A DNA stretch of 48,369 bases from Pseudomonadota bacterium. Its GTDB lineage: Bacteria; Pseudomonadota; Alphaproteobacteria; Sphingomonadales; Sphingomonadaceae. Both the position numbers and the translations under genes were made by a program. The stretch covers positions 1-48,369 of the forward strand of contig JAEXLC010000003.1 in assembly GCA_023445495.1 (NCBI GenBank), given 5' to 3'. The notes beneath the pieces are model-generated. The model ran no database searches, was not told where the DNA came from, and was given only the letters and a program-made list of their open reading frames with translations. Shown here piece after piece: positions 34,872 to 43,216 of this stretch; the first letter of the stretch is position 1, and every line of letters starts with the position of its first letter.

Positions 34872-34875
34872 CGGG

Positions 34876-36186
34876 TTATCCGGCCGACGCCACCCTGGTC
34901 AGCCGGAGCGGTTCGCCGGCGACGGCGCGCGGCTGATCCGGCCAGATGCCCCGCGTGTCGTAGACCAGCTTCTCGGCGCGCTCGTCGAGCGGGACCGACT
35001 TGAACACGTCGTGATCGACCAGCACCACGAAGATGCCGCAGCTCTCGATCGCGCTGTCGATGTCGATCAACCCGGCGCCGGTGCCGTCGAACTGCGAGGG
35101 CAGGGCATCGGCATAGGGCTCGACGATCTGGATGCGCTCGCCGAACTGGCGAGCGAGCGCCGCGGCGACCTTGAGCGCCGGGCTCTCGCGGAAATCATCG
35201 ATGTTCGCCTTGAAGGCGAGGCCCAGGCAGGCGACGCGGGCATGCGGGTTCGATTCGAGCATCGCGGCGGCGTGGCCGATAACATAGTCGGTCTTGCCGT
35301 CATTCACTTCGCGGGCGGTGCGGATCAGCGGCGTCTGCTCGGGCGCGGCGCTGACCAGGAACCAGGGATCGACTGCGATGCAGTGGCCACCGACGCCGGG
35401 GCCGGGCGACAGGATGTTGACGCGCGGGTGGCGGTTGGCAAGGCGGATCACTTCCCACACATCGACGCCCATCTTCTCGGCGACGAGGCTCAGCTCGTTG
35501 GCGAAGGCGATGTTGACATCGCGGAAGGCGTTCTCGGTGAGCTTGGTCATCTCCGCGGCCTTGGCCGTGGTGGTGACGCAGGCGCCGCGCACGAAGCGGC
35601 GATAGAATTGCAGCGCCTTGCGGGCGCAGCGCGGGGTGATGCCGCCGATCACCCGGTCATTGTCGATCAGCTCCACGAGGATCCGGCCGGGCAGCACGCG
35701 CTCGGGGCAATAAGCGATGGCGACGTCGGCGCTGCCGGTGCAGTGACCGGGAATCTTGAGGTCGGGGCGCAGCTGGGCGAGCAGCTCGGCGACCTTCTCG
35801 GTGGTGCCGACCGGCGAGGTCGATTCGAGGATCACCACGTCGCCGGCCTTGAGCGTGATCGCGACATTGGTCGCGGCCTTCAGCACATAGCCGATATCGG
35901 GCGCGTGGTTCTCGCCGAACGGCGTGGGGACGGCGATGACGAAGACATCGGCCTCTTCCACCTGGAGCGAAGCGCGCAGGCTGCCGCGCGCGACGACACC
36001 GGAGACCAGGCCGTCCAGGTCGATCTCCTCGATATGGACCTTGCCCGAGTTCACCGTGTCGACCACCGACTGGTGGACATCGACGCCCAGCACCTTCGCG
36101 CCGGTGCGCGCGATCACTGCCGCCGTGGGAAGCCCGATATAGCCTAGGCCGAGAACACAGACCTTGAGCTCAGAATCCGAAACCAT
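34876..36186 (-). CDS. wecC: UDP-N-acetyl-D-mannosamine dehydrogenase
   Basis: WecC oxidises UDP-ManNAc to UDP-ManNAcA using two NAD. The 436-residue protein has the N-terminal Rossmann motif VLGLGYIGLPTA, VIAVPTPFGENHAPD, LESTSPVGTTEK and the catalytic-Cys motif GPGVGGHCIAVDPWFLV. The C-terminal Rossmann-like domain (CLGLAFKANIDDFRESPALKVA) follows. ATG 36186 begins the conserved part. The frame is open 55 residues further upstream inside wecB without family likeness. It overlaps wecB by 17 bases and is convergent with the initiating transferase gene. Confidence 0.92.
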   Translation of the reverse strand: MVSDSELKVCVLGLGYIGLPTAAVIARTGAKVLGVDVHQSVVDTVNSGKVHIEEIDLDGLVSGVVARGSLRASLQVEEADVFVIAVPTPFGENHAPDIGYVLKAATNVAITLKAGDVVILESTSPVGTTEKVAELLAQLRPDLKIPGHCTGSADVAIAYCPERVLPGRILVELIDNDRVIGGITPRCARKALQFYRRFVRGACVTTTAKAAEMTKLTENAFRDVNIAFANELSLVAEKMGVDVWEVIRLANRHPRVNILSPGPGVGGHCIAVDPWFLVSAAPEQTPLIRTAREVNDGKTDYVIGHAAAMLESNPHARVACLGLAFKANIDDFRESPALKVAAALARQFGERIQIVEPYADALPSQFDGTGAGLIDIDSAIESCGIFVVLVDHDVFKSVPLDERAEKLVYDTRGIWPDQPRAVAGEPLRLTRVASAG

Positions 36187-37306
36187 GTGCGACGATCCCC
36201 GCAATCCGCTCAGAGGCATGGCCGTCGCCGAACGGATTGTGGGCGCGGGCCATGGCCGAATAGGCGGAGGGTACGTCAAGGAGGGTTGAGATTTCGGAAA
36301 CGATACGCTCCGGGCTGGTGCCGACCAGCTTCGCGGTGCCGGCGACCACACCTTCGGGGCGTTCGGTGGTCTCGCGCATCACCAGCACCGGCTTGCCGAG
36401 CGCGGGGGCTTCTTCCTGGACGCCGCCCGAATCGCTGAGCACGACATCGCACAGCTCGAGCGCGCGGATGAAGTGCGGATAGTCGAGCGGTTCGATGCGC
36501 GCGACATTGGGCCGGTCGCCCAGCACCTTGTCCATCGCCGCGACGACATTGGGATTGGGATGCATCGGGAAGAGGATCGCGGTGTCGCTGCGGTCGGCGA
36601 TGCGGCCGAGCGCCCGGGCGATATCCTCCATGCCCCCGCCGAAATTCTCGCGGCGATGCGTGGTGACCAGCACGATCCGTTTGCCGGCGAAGCGCGCGGC
36701 GATCGGATCAAGCCCGGCGGCCAGCGCCGGCTCGGCTTCGATCCGGGCGCGGGTGGCGAGCAGGGCGTCGATCACGGTGTTGCCGGTGACATGAATCGTC
36801 GCGGGATCGATATTCTCGCGGCGCAGCGCCTCGGCCGCGGTCTCGGTCGGGGCGAAATGCTGGTCGGCGATCGGCGCGACGATGCGCCGGTTCACTTCCT
36901 CGGGCCAGGGCTGGTAGATGTCGCCCGAGCGCAGCCCCGCCTCGACATGGCTGACCGGCACCTTGCGGTAATAGCCCGCCAGCGCGCCGACCATGGCAGT
37001 CGCGGTATCGCCCTGGACGATCACCCGGTCGGGCTTTTCGTCGTCCATCACCTTGCCGAGGCCGGTGAGCAGCCGCGCAGTGAGCTGGTCGAGCGTCTGG
37101 CCCGGTTCCATCAGGTCGAGGTCGATGTCCGGCGTTAGCTCCGCGATCGACAGCACCTGGTCGAGCAGCCCGCGATGCTGGGCGGTGACGCAGGTGCGCA
37201 CGTCCAGCCCTGGCACGGCCGCCAGCGCGCGGATCACGGGAAAGAGCTTGATCGCCTCGGGGCGGGTGCCGAAGATCAGGAGAACGCGCTTGCTGGTGCC
37301 GGTCAT
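36170..37306 (-). CDS. wecB: UDP-N-acetylglucosamine 2-epimerase (non-hydrolysing)
   Basis: WecB interconverts UDP-GlcNAc and UDP-ManNAc, feeding WecC. The 378-residue GT-B-like protein opens with VLLIFGTRPEAIKLFPVI. It shows VQGDTATAMVGALAGYYRKVPVSHVEAGLRSG, TTHRRENFGGG, and SDSGGVQEEAPALGKPVLVMRETTERPEG. Two ATGs lie close together. The one at 37312 touches the AGGAGA ribosome site at 37313-37318, while the one at 37306 stands about seven bases from it, so 37306 is the better start. With wecC it forms a complete UDP-ManNAcA module. Confidence 0.95.
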   Translation of the reverse strand: MTGTSKRVLLIFGTRPEAIKLFPVIRALAAVPGLDVRTCVTAQHRGLLDQVLSIAELTPDIDLDLMEPGQTLDQLTARLLTGLGKVMDDEKPDRVIVQGDTATAMVGALAGYYRKVPVSHVEAGLRSGDIYQPWPEEVNRRIVAPIADQHFAPTETAAEALRRENIDPATIHVTGNTVIDALLATRARIEAEPALAAGLDPIAARFAGKRIVLVTTHRRENFGGGMEDIARALGRIADRSDTAILFPMHPNPNVVAAMDKVLGDRPNVARIEPLDYPHFIRALELCDVVLSDSGGVQEEAPALGKPVLVMRETTERPEGVVAGTAKLVGTSPERIVSEISTLLDVPSAYSAMARAHNPFGDGHASERIAGIVAHGFGF

Positions 37307-37420
37307 GCGCATTCTCCTATCGCCGATCCCGTCACCATCAGGTTACGGTCGCGGACATAATTGCGAAAGCCTATAGCCATCGCTATGGGCGCCCGACTGA
37401 TCTGAAAAGGCATTTCCCGA
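37307..37420. promoter_or_regulatory. divergent promoter region, wecB and galU
   Basis: About 110 bases separate divergent wecB and galU and must carry both promoters. The AGGAGA ribosome site of wecB is at 37313-37318. A dyad ATAGC (37373-37377) and GCTAT (37382-37386) with a 4-base centre lies upstream of galU. No clear -35/-10 pair can be named. Confidence 0.4.
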
Positions 37421-38293
37421 ATGACCATCAAGCCGTTGCGCAAGGCCGTGTTTCCCGTCGGCGGCCTCGGTACGCGATTCCTGCCCGCAACCAAGGCGAT
37501 GCCGAAGGAAATGCTTCCCGTCGTCGACAGGCCGCTGATCCAGTACGCCGTTGACGAGGCGCTGGAAGCCGGCATCGAGCAGATGATCTTCGTCACCGGC
37601 CGCGGCAAGAGCGCGATCGAGGACCATTTCGACATCGCCTATGAGCTCGAGACGACGATGTCGGCACGCGGCAAGTCGCTCGAGATCCTCGACGCCACCC
37701 GCCTCAAGCCCGGCGCGGTCGCCTATGTCCGCCAGCAGGAGCCGATGGGGTTGGGCCATGCCGTGTGGTGCGCCCGCGACATCGTCGGCGACGAGCCCTT
37801 CGCGGTGCTGCTCGCGGACGATTTCATGCTCGGCAAGCCGGGCTGCCTCAAGCAGATGGTCGATGCCTATAACAAGGTGGGCGGCAACCTGATCTGCGCC
37901 GAGATCGTGCCGGACGACCAGACGCATCGCTACGGCATCATTACGCCCGGCGTGCAGGAGGGAGCGCTGACCGAGGTGAAGGGTCTGGTCGAGAAGCCGG
38001 CGCCGGGCACCGCGCCGTCCAACCTGTCGGTGATCGGCCGCTATATCCTTCAGCCCGAAGTGATGCGGGTGCTCGAGAAGCAGGGCAAGGGTGCTGGTGG
38101 CGAGATCCAGCTTACCGATGCGATGGCCCAGATGATCGGCGACCAGCGTTTCCACGGCGTCACCTTTGACGGCACGCGCTATGATTGCGGTGACAAGGCC
38201 GGTTTCATCCAGGCCAACATCGCCGTGGCACTGGAACGCGAGGATATCGCGCCGGCGATCCGCGAGTTCATGACCAGCCGCTGCCCGGGCTGA
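37421..38293 (+). CDS. galU: UTP-glucose-1-phosphate uridylyltransferase
   Basis: GalU makes UDP-glucose from glucose-1-phosphate and UTP, the precursor for the initiating sugar and for UDP-glucuronate. The 290-residue protein has the signature KAVFPVGGLGTRFLPATKAMPKEMLPVVDRPLIQYAVDEA at residues 7-46, LADDFMLGKPG with the metal-binding Asp pair, and the C-terminal FDGTRYDCGDKAGFIQANI. It stands alone on the plus strand between minus-strand genes and ends in a strong hairpin shared with the opposing gene. Confidence 0.97.
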   Translation: MTIKPLRKAVFPVGGLGTRFLPATKAMPKEMLPVVDRPLIQYAVDEALEAGIEQMIFVTGRGKSAIEDHFDIAYELETTMSARGKSLEILDATRLKPGAVAYVRQQEPMGLGHAVWCARDIVGDEPFAVLLADDFMLGKPGCLKQMVDAYNKVGGNLICAEIVPDDQTHRYGIITPGVQEGALTEVKGLVEKPAPGTAPSNLSVIGRYILQPEVMRVLEKQGKGAGGEIQLTDAMAQMIGDQRFHGVTFDGTRYDCGDKAGFIQANIAVALEREDIAPAIREFMTSRCPG

Positions 38294-38323
38294 GGCCCGG
38301 GCTGCGCCTGGAGGCTCAGGCGC
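38283..38323. terminator. tandem hairpins between convergent galU and dehydrogenase genes
   Basis: GCCCGGGC (38283-38290), loop TGAG, GCCCGGGC (38295-38302) form a perfect 8-base stem whose loop contains the galU stop codon. Immediately after it, GCGCCTG (38304-38310), loop GAGGCT, CAGGCGC (38317-38323) form a 7-base stem covering the stop of the opposing gene. Neither has a T-tract. Together they look like a two-way terminator or transcript-end stabiliser. Confidence 0.55.
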
Positions 38324-39662
38324 GGACGACCTTCTCCGAAACCACACCCGCCTTGCCGCAGGCATTGCGGGTGTCGATCACCAGCTTCGCCGCCTCGACC
38401 AGCGCGGCATAGTCCACCGCGTCGTGATCGGTGGCGATCAGCACCGCGTCGTATTTGGCGATCTCGGCCTCGTCCCACGCCACGCCGTGGCGGAAGTTGA
38501 GCGTCGGGTGTTCGCGGGTGTTGTCGATCTGGGCGACGTGCGGATCGAAGAAGTCGGCGGTGGCGCCGCGGGCCTCGATCATCTCCATCAGGCGGAGCGA
38601 CGGGCTTTCGCGAATGTCTTCCACGTTCTTCTTGTAGGCGACACCCATCACCAGGATGCGCGCGCCGCGCAGGCCGCGGCCGAAGCGCGCGTCGAGCGTG
38701 TCCGCCATCACGCGGACGACATGCTGCGGCATGTCGGCGTTGATCTGGCCGGCCAGCTCGATGAACTTGGTGTGCTGGTTGTACTCGCGCGCCTTCCAGG
38801 TGAGGTAGAAGGGGTCGATCGGGATGCAGTGCCCGCCCAGGCCCGGGCCCGGATAAAAGGGCATGAAGCCGAACGGCTTCGACTTGGCCGCGTCGATCAC
38901 TTCCCACACGTCGATGTCCATCGCGGTGAAGATGAGCTTGAGCTCGTTGACCAGCGCGATGTTGACGGCGCGGAACACATTCTCGGTGATCTTCACCGCC
39001 TCGGCGGTGGCGGCCGACGAGACCTGGATCGCCTGGGGCACGATGTGGCGATAGACGCCCAGCGCCAAGTCGGCCGAGACGGTATCGTCGGCACCGACCA
39101 CCTTCGGGATCTTGGTGGTCGAGAAGGTCGGGTTGCCGGGATCCTCGCGCTCGGGCGAATAGGCGAGGAAGAAGTCCTTGCCGGCGATCAGCCCCTCGGC
39201 CTCGAGGATCGGCTGCATCACTTCCCTGGTGGTACCCGGATAGGTCGTCGATTCGAGGATGACGAGCTGGCCGCGGCGCAGCGTCTTCGCGATCGCCTGG
39301 GTGGTCAGCTCGACATATTTCAGGTCGGGCTCGAGATGGCGGGTGAGCGGGGTCGGCACGCAGATCAGAACCACATCGGCTTCGCTGAGCCGGTCGAGAT
39401 CGGCGGTGGCGCGCAGCTTCTCGTTCTCGACCAGCGGCGCGATGCGGGCGCCGTCGATATGCTTGATATAGCTCTCACCGGCTTCGAGCGCGTCGATCTT
39501 GGCCTGGTCGACGTCGAAGGCGAGGACCGGGCAACCCGCCTCGCCAAAGGCAACCGCGAGCGGCAGGCCGACATAGCCCATGCCGATCACGCCGATGATC
39601 GCGGTGCCGCTTTCGATCCGCGCCTGCAGCTTCAAGCCATGGGCGGGCCATTCGATGCTCAT
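38316..39662 (-). CDS. UDP-N-acetylglucosamine 6-dehydrogenase, WbpA type
   Basis: A 448-residue nucleotide-sugar dehydrogenase distinct from WecC. It has VIGMGYVGLPLAVAFGEAG, CVPTPLTRHLEPDLKYVE, LESTTYPGTTREV, the catalytic-Cys motif GPGLGGHCIPIDPFYLTWKA and the C-terminal VMGVAYKKNVEDIRESPSL. The FYLTWKA wording matches WbpA, which makes UDP-GlcNAcA from UDP-GlcNAc. A UDP-glucose dehydrogenase role is less likely but not excluded. It lies 52 bases downstream of the epimerase gene on the same strand, so the two probably work in sequence. Confidence 0.85.
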   Translation of the reverse strand: MSIEWPAHGLKLQARIESGTAIIGVIGMGYVGLPLAVAFGEAGCPVLAFDVDQAKIDALEAGESYIKHIDGARIAPLVENEKLRATADLDRLSEADVVLICVPTPLTRHLEPDLKYVELTTQAIAKTLRRGQLVILESTTYPGTTREVMQPILEAEGLIAGKDFFLAYSPEREDPGNPTFSTTKIPKVVGADDTVSADLALGVYRHIVPQAIQVSSAATAEAVKITENVFRAVNIALVNELKLIFTAMDIDVWEVIDAAKSKPFGFMPFYPGPGLGGHCIPIDPFYLTWKAREYNQHTKFIELAGQINADMPQHVVRVMADTLDARFGRGLRGARILVMGVAYKKNVEDIRESPSLRLMEMIEARGATADFFDPHVAQIDNTREHPTLNFRHGVAWDEAEIAKYDAVLIATDHDAVDYAALVEAAKLVIDTRNACGKAGVVSEKVVRA

Positions 39663-39714
39663 AGAAACCCCGTGAAGTACGCTCTGTCGCGCCCTTCATG
39701 CCTCAGCAGGGGTT

Positions 39715-40713
39715 TCAGTTTCGATAATGCTCCAGATACCAATCCACGAATGCCGGAACGCCGGCGCTAGGAGGGGTGGTGGGGGCATAGCCGGTCAGCG
39801 TCTTGAGCAGTGCGTGCGACGCCTCGGTCGCCGGCACGTCGCCCTGCTGCATCGGCATGAAGTTCTTGATCGCTTCCTTGCCGATCGCGCGCTCGATCTC
39901 GCCGATATAGTCCATCAGCTGGGTCTGCTGGCCGGCACCGATATTGACGACGCGGAAGGGCGCGACCGGGGACAGGCTGTCGCCCTCCACCGGCGTATCG
40001 CCCGGCACTGCCTCGGTCAGCCGCACGATCGATTCCGCCAGATCCTCCACATAGGTGAAGTCGCGGACCATGTTGCCGTTGTTGTAGATATCGATCGGCT
40101 CGCCGGAGAGGATGCCCTTGGTGAACTTGAACAGCGCCATGTCCGGCCGACCCCAGGGGCCATAGACCGTGAAGAAGCGGAAGAAGGTCATCGGCGTCTT
40201 GAAGAGGTGCGCGTAGCTGTGGCCCATCAGCTCGGTCGCGCCCTTGGTGGCGGCGTAGAAGCTGAGCGGCGTCGCGGTACGCTGCGTCTCGGTGAACGGC
40301 ATGTCGGTGTTCGCGCCATAGACCGAGCTGGTCGAGGCGGCGAGCAAGTGCCTGGTCTTGTGCTGGCGGGCCAGCTCCAGCACGTTGAAGCTGCCGATCA
40401 GGTTCGCCGAGACATAGGATTCCGGGCTGTCGATCGAATGGCGCACGCCGGCCTGTGCGGCGAGGTGGATCACCACATCGGGCTGGAACTCGGCCCATTG
40501 TTCGCCGAATGCGCCCATGTCGTCGATCGAGACGCGGGCGACCTTGAAGTTGGGGTGGTTCGACAGGATGTCGTTGCGCGCTTCCTTGAGCGCCGGATCG
40601 TAATAGGCGCTGAAATTGTCCACGCCGAGCACGGTCGCGCCGCGCTGGAGGAGCTTGCTGGCCGTGTGGAAGCCGATGAAGCCGGCCGAGCCGGTTACCA
40701 GGACGCGCGTCAT
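39715..40713 (-). CDS. nucleotide-sugar 4-epimerase, UDP-glucuronate epimerase-like
   Basis: A 332-residue extended short-chain dehydrogenase. It has VTGSAGFIGFHTASKLLQRG, HLAAQAGVRHSIDSPESYVSANLIGS, STSSVYGANTDMPF, YAATKGATELMGHSY (Tyr/Lys) and FFTVYGPWGRPDMALFKFTKGIL. This is the pattern of UDP-glucuronate 4-epimerases (Cap1J/Lpl type). Next to a WbpA-type dehydrogenase it could instead act on UDP-GlcNAcA to give UDP-GalNAcA. The substrate is therefore uncertain, although the C4-epimerase class is clear. Confidence 0.88.
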   Translation of the reverse strand: MTRVLVTGSAGFIGFHTASKLLQRGATVLGVDNFSAYYDPALKEARNDILSNHPNFKVARVSIDDMGAFGEQWAEFQPDVVIHLAAQAGVRHSIDSPESYVSANLIGSFNVLELARQHKTRHLLAASTSSVYGANTDMPFTETQRTATPLSFYAATKGATELMGHSYAHLFKTPMTFFRFFTVYGPWGRPDMALFKFTKGILSGEPIDIYNNGNMVRDFTYVEDLAESIVRLTEAVPGDTPVEGDSLSPVAPFRVVNIGAGQQTQLMDYIGEIERAIGKEAIKNFMPMQQGDVPATEASHALLKTLTGYAPTTPPSAGVPAFVDWYLEHYRN

Positions 40714-40766
40714 GGCAAGGGCAGGTGCCTTAAGCTTCGGGGGAAGTCCAGTTGCTAGCTATCCCG

Positions 40767-40843
40767 TCATCCCGGCGAAGCCGGGATCTCAGGAGATGGC
40801 GCGGGGAAGGAGCCGCACGAGATCCCGGCTTTCGCCGGGATGA
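40767..40843. repeat. palindromic intergenic repeat, copy 1
   Basis: Two arms face each other. The left arm at 40767-40790 is 24 bases beginning TCATCCCGGCGAA. The right arm at 40819-40843 is the reverse complement of the same 25-base sequence, the left arm having lost one A. They are separated by 28 bases. Each arm is itself a small dyad (CCCGGC/GCCGGG). It fills most of the gap between the epimerase and ThiF-family genes. The arms match the second copy at the right edge of the window. Confidence 0.85.
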
Positions 40844-40846
40844 AGA

Positions 40847-41605
40847 TCACTGGTTACAGGAAGGGCACCCCGGATCCTTGGGAAGCGTGAGCGTGCGGAA
40901 ACGGAAGGCGAGGGCGTCCACCAGCAGCAGCTTGCCCGCGGTTTCCTCGCCGAACGGCGCAATGGCGCGGATCGCCTCCAGTGCGGCAAGGCTGCCCATC
41001 ACGCCGGTGAGCGCGCCCAGCACGCCCTGTTCGGCGCAGCTGATGCCCGGACGCTCGGGATCATGGCCGACGAAGCAGCGGTAACAGGGCTTGTCGGGCT
41101 CCCAGCCGCGGAACACGCCCAGCTGGCCCTCGAACTCGGAGACGGCGGCGGAGACCAGAGGCACGCGGTGGCGCAGCGCGGCATCGGCCACGGCCAGGCG
41201 GGTGGCGAAGTTGTCGCAGCCGTCGAGGATCACGTCCGGCGCGAATTCAGCGATCAGCGCGTCGGCGTTGCGCGCGTCGATACGCTGCTGGAAGCCGGTG
41301 AAAACCACTTCGGGGTTGAGCGCCGCGACCCGGGCGCGGGCGGCCTCGACCTTGGGCCGGTCCACGTCGCTGGTCGCATAGAGCGTCTGACGCTGCAGAT
41401 TGGAGAGCGAGACTACGTCGTCATCGACCGCGCCAAGCGCACCGATCCCTGCTGCCGCCAGATATTCGATCGCCGGCGATCCAATGCCGCCCGCGCCGAT
41501 CACCAGCACGCGCGCCGCCTTCAAGCGCATCTGTCCGCCGCCGCCGATCTCGCGCAGCACGATATGGCGGGCGTAGCGCTCCAGCTCCGTGTCGGAGAGC
41601 GTCAT
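40847..41605 (-). CDS. HesA/MoeB/ThiF-family adenylyltransferase
   Basis: A 252-residue E1-like enzyme that adenylates the C-terminus of a ubiquitin-fold sulfur carrier (MoaD or ThiS type). It shows LVIGAGGIGSPAIEYLAAAGI (ATP loop), DDDVVSLSNLQRQTLY, DGCDNFATRLAVADAA and two zinc Cys pairs, CYRC in the middle and CPSC in the last seven residues. It lacks the rhodanese domain of the longer MoeZ type. ATG 41605 overlaps the preceding gene's stop by 4 bases (ATGA), better than the further upstream open frame. It is the last gene of the ubiE-led minus-strand run. Confidence 0.9.
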   Translation of the reverse strand: MTLSDTELERYARHIVLREIGGGGQMRLKAARVLVIGAGGIGSPAIEYLAAAGIGALGAVDDDVVSLSNLQRQTLYATSDVDRPKVEAARARVAALNPEVVFTGFQQRIDARNADALIAEFAPDVILDGCDNFATRLAVADAALRHRVPLVSAAVSEFEGQLGVFRGWEPDKPCYRCFVGHDPERPGISCAEQGVLGALTGVMGSLAALEAIRAIAPFGEETAGKLLLVDALAFRFRTLTLPKDPGCPSCNQ

Positions 41606-41967
41606 TTGGTCAGGGTGAAGCTGATGGTTGTGCGATACCATTGCTCGGTCGCGCCGGGGCGGGGGAGCAGGTTGTTGCGCGCGAAGCCGGCTGCCAGCGC
41701 TGCGGCATATTGCTCGACCGAGGGGCAGGCGATGGCGCGGGGCACGGTGGTGCGGATGCTGCCATTCTCGTCAACCAGCACCGCGATCGAAACTTCCACT
41801 GTGCCCGGCTTGGTTAGCACGCATTTGCGCAGCTTCACTTCGCGCTGGACGAAGACCTGCATCTCGGCGGTGATGATCGGGGGTGCGCGCCAAGGCAGGG
41901 GCGGCAGGGCGTCCCAGTCGATCGGCGCGGTCTGAAGCGCCGCAGCAAGAAGAATCGTCGCTATCAC
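41602..41967 (-). CDS. small secreted protein with TonB-C-like domain
   Basis: A 121-residue protein. The first 12 residues or so (MIATILLAAALQ) form a short signal sequence, and PIDWDALPPLPWRAPP follows. The rest resembles a TonB C-terminal or energy-transducer-like fold (KPGTVEVSIAVLVDENGSIRTTVPRAIACPSVEQYAAALAAGFARNNLLPRPG). It has no membrane-spanning anchor long enough to act as TonB itself. It overlaps dut and the ThiF-family gene by 4 bases each. No specific function can be given. Confidence 0.65.
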   Translation of the reverse strand: MIATILLAAALQTAPIDWDALPPLPWRAPPIITAEMQVFVQREVKLRKCVLTKPGTVEVSIAVLVDENGSIRTTVPRAIACPSVEQYAAALAAGFARNNLLPRPGATEQWYRTTISFTLTK

Positions 41968-42410
41968 GTGCCCGTCGATCCGAAGCCCCCGATGCCTCGC
42001 GCCGTTTCGTCGAGCGTCCCCACCTCCTCGAGCTCCGCGCGCTGAACCGGTGCGGGCACGAGTTGTGCGATACGGTCTCCGCGCGCGACGGTGAACGCCG
42101 CGTCACCGAGATTGGCTAGGATCACCTTAACCTCGCCGCGATAGTCGCTGTCGATCGTGCCGGGCGTGTTGAGGCAGGTGATGCCGTGCTTGAGCGCCAG
42201 GCCCGAGCGCGGGCGGACCTGCACCTCATAGCCGACGGGAATCGCCATCGCAAAGCCGGTCGCCACCGCATGGCGGGCGCCGGGGGCGAGCACCAGGTCC
42301 TCGGCTGCCACCACGTCCATGCCGGCGGCGCCTGCGGTGGCATAGGCGGGGAGCGGCAGGCCCTCGCCATGCGGCAGGCGCTGAAGGGCAATGCGGATCG
42401 GTGCGAGCAT
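41964..42410 (-). CDS. dut: dUTP diphosphatase
   Basis: Dut hydrolyses dUTP to dUMP, protecting DNA from uracil and feeding dTMP synthesis. The 148-residue trimeric-type enzyme shows all five motifs: AGMDV, PRSGLALKHGI, GTIDSDYRGEVKVIL with the catalytic Asp, GDRIAQLVPAP, and the C-terminal RGIGGFGSTG arm. ATG 42410 overlaps the hydrolase stop (TGATG). A TTG one codon upstream is not needed. Confidence 0.97.
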   Translation of the reverse strand: MLAPIRIALQRLPHGEGLPLPAYATAGAAGMDVVAAEDLVLAPGARHAVATGFAMAIPVGYEVQVRPRSGLALKHGITCLNTPGTIDSDYRGEVKVILANLGDAAFTVARGDRIAQLVPAPVQRAELEEVGTLDETARGIGGFGSTGT

Positions 42411-43216
42411 CAAGATTTTCCTGGAAGCGCTGCGGCAAGGCGCTGGAGCGCGGAGATCACCTCCGGATCGCTCAGCAGCTCATGGTCCTTGCCGGGGATG
42501 ATACGGAAATCGGTGGCGATGCCGCGCAGCGACAGCGCCTCGGCATAGGTGCGCGAGAAGCGCACCGGCGTGGTCTTGTCGTCCCCGCCAACCAGCACCG
42601 CGGCGCGCAGCGAGGGCTGCATGCCGCCGACCAGCTTTACGGGGTCGAGGCTGGTGACCGGCGCGTCCCAGAGCGGCGTCGGCGACACGGTCTTCATGTG
42701 CTTGCGCCACTCGGGCAGCGCACAGGGGCAGGAGACCAGGACGATGCCGTCGACCAGCCCCGGATGCGTCGCGGCGAGATCGGCGGCGATCGCTGCGCCG
42801 CCCGAATGGCCGACCACCACCGTGCGTGCCTGGCCATAGCGACGCTGCAGGTGGCGGATCGTCGCGGCGACGGCGCCGATCCGGTCGGCGGTGTAGTTGT
42901 CGCCCGTGGTCTGGCCGCGCTCGCCGGGCGAGACATGGCCCTGCGGATCTTCATAGCCCGGGCGGAGCAGCGCGACGGCGATGCTCTGCGGCACCGCGGC
43001 GGCGGCGCTGCGGGCAAAGGCATAGTGATAGTCGGGCTTGGTGGTCGGCGCGTCGCCGTGCAGCACCACGATCAGCGTGCGCACCTGCTTGGCGGGCGTG
43101 TTGCCGAAGCTCTGGCTGTACAGGCCGGGGCCCGGCTCGGGCGCGGCGAGGCGCGCACCGGGTGCGCAGGCGGCAAGGCTCGCGCCGAGCAGCAACAGGG
43201 CAAGGCTAGAGCGCAT
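42410..43216 (-). CDS. alpha/beta-hydrolase lipoprotein
   Basis: A 268-residue lipoprotein: MRSSLALLLLGASLAAC with Cys17 in the lipobox, then an alpha/beta-hydrolase core. The nucleophile elbow is GHSGGAAIAADL (Ser), with an oxyanion-side VVLHGDAPTT strand and a C-terminal PGKDHELL carrying the likely catalytic His. Substrate unknown; an esterase or peptidase of the envelope is possible. The start at 43216 overlaps coaBC by 11 bases. The frame extends further into coaBC but would hide the signal peptide. Confidence 0.82.
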   Translation of the reverse strand: MRSSLALLLLGASLAACAPGARLAAPEPGPGLYSQSFGNTPAKQVRTLIVVLHGDAPTTKPDYHYAFARSAAAAVPQSIAVALLRPGYEDPQGHVSPGERGQTTGDNYTADRIGAVAATIRHLQRRYGQARTVVVGHSGGAAIAADLAATHPGLVDGIVLVSCPCALPEWRKHMKTVSPTPLWDAPVTSLDPVKLVGGMQPSLRAAVLVGGDDKTTPVRFSRTYAEALSLRGIATDFRIIPGKDHELLSDPEVISALQRLAAALPGKS

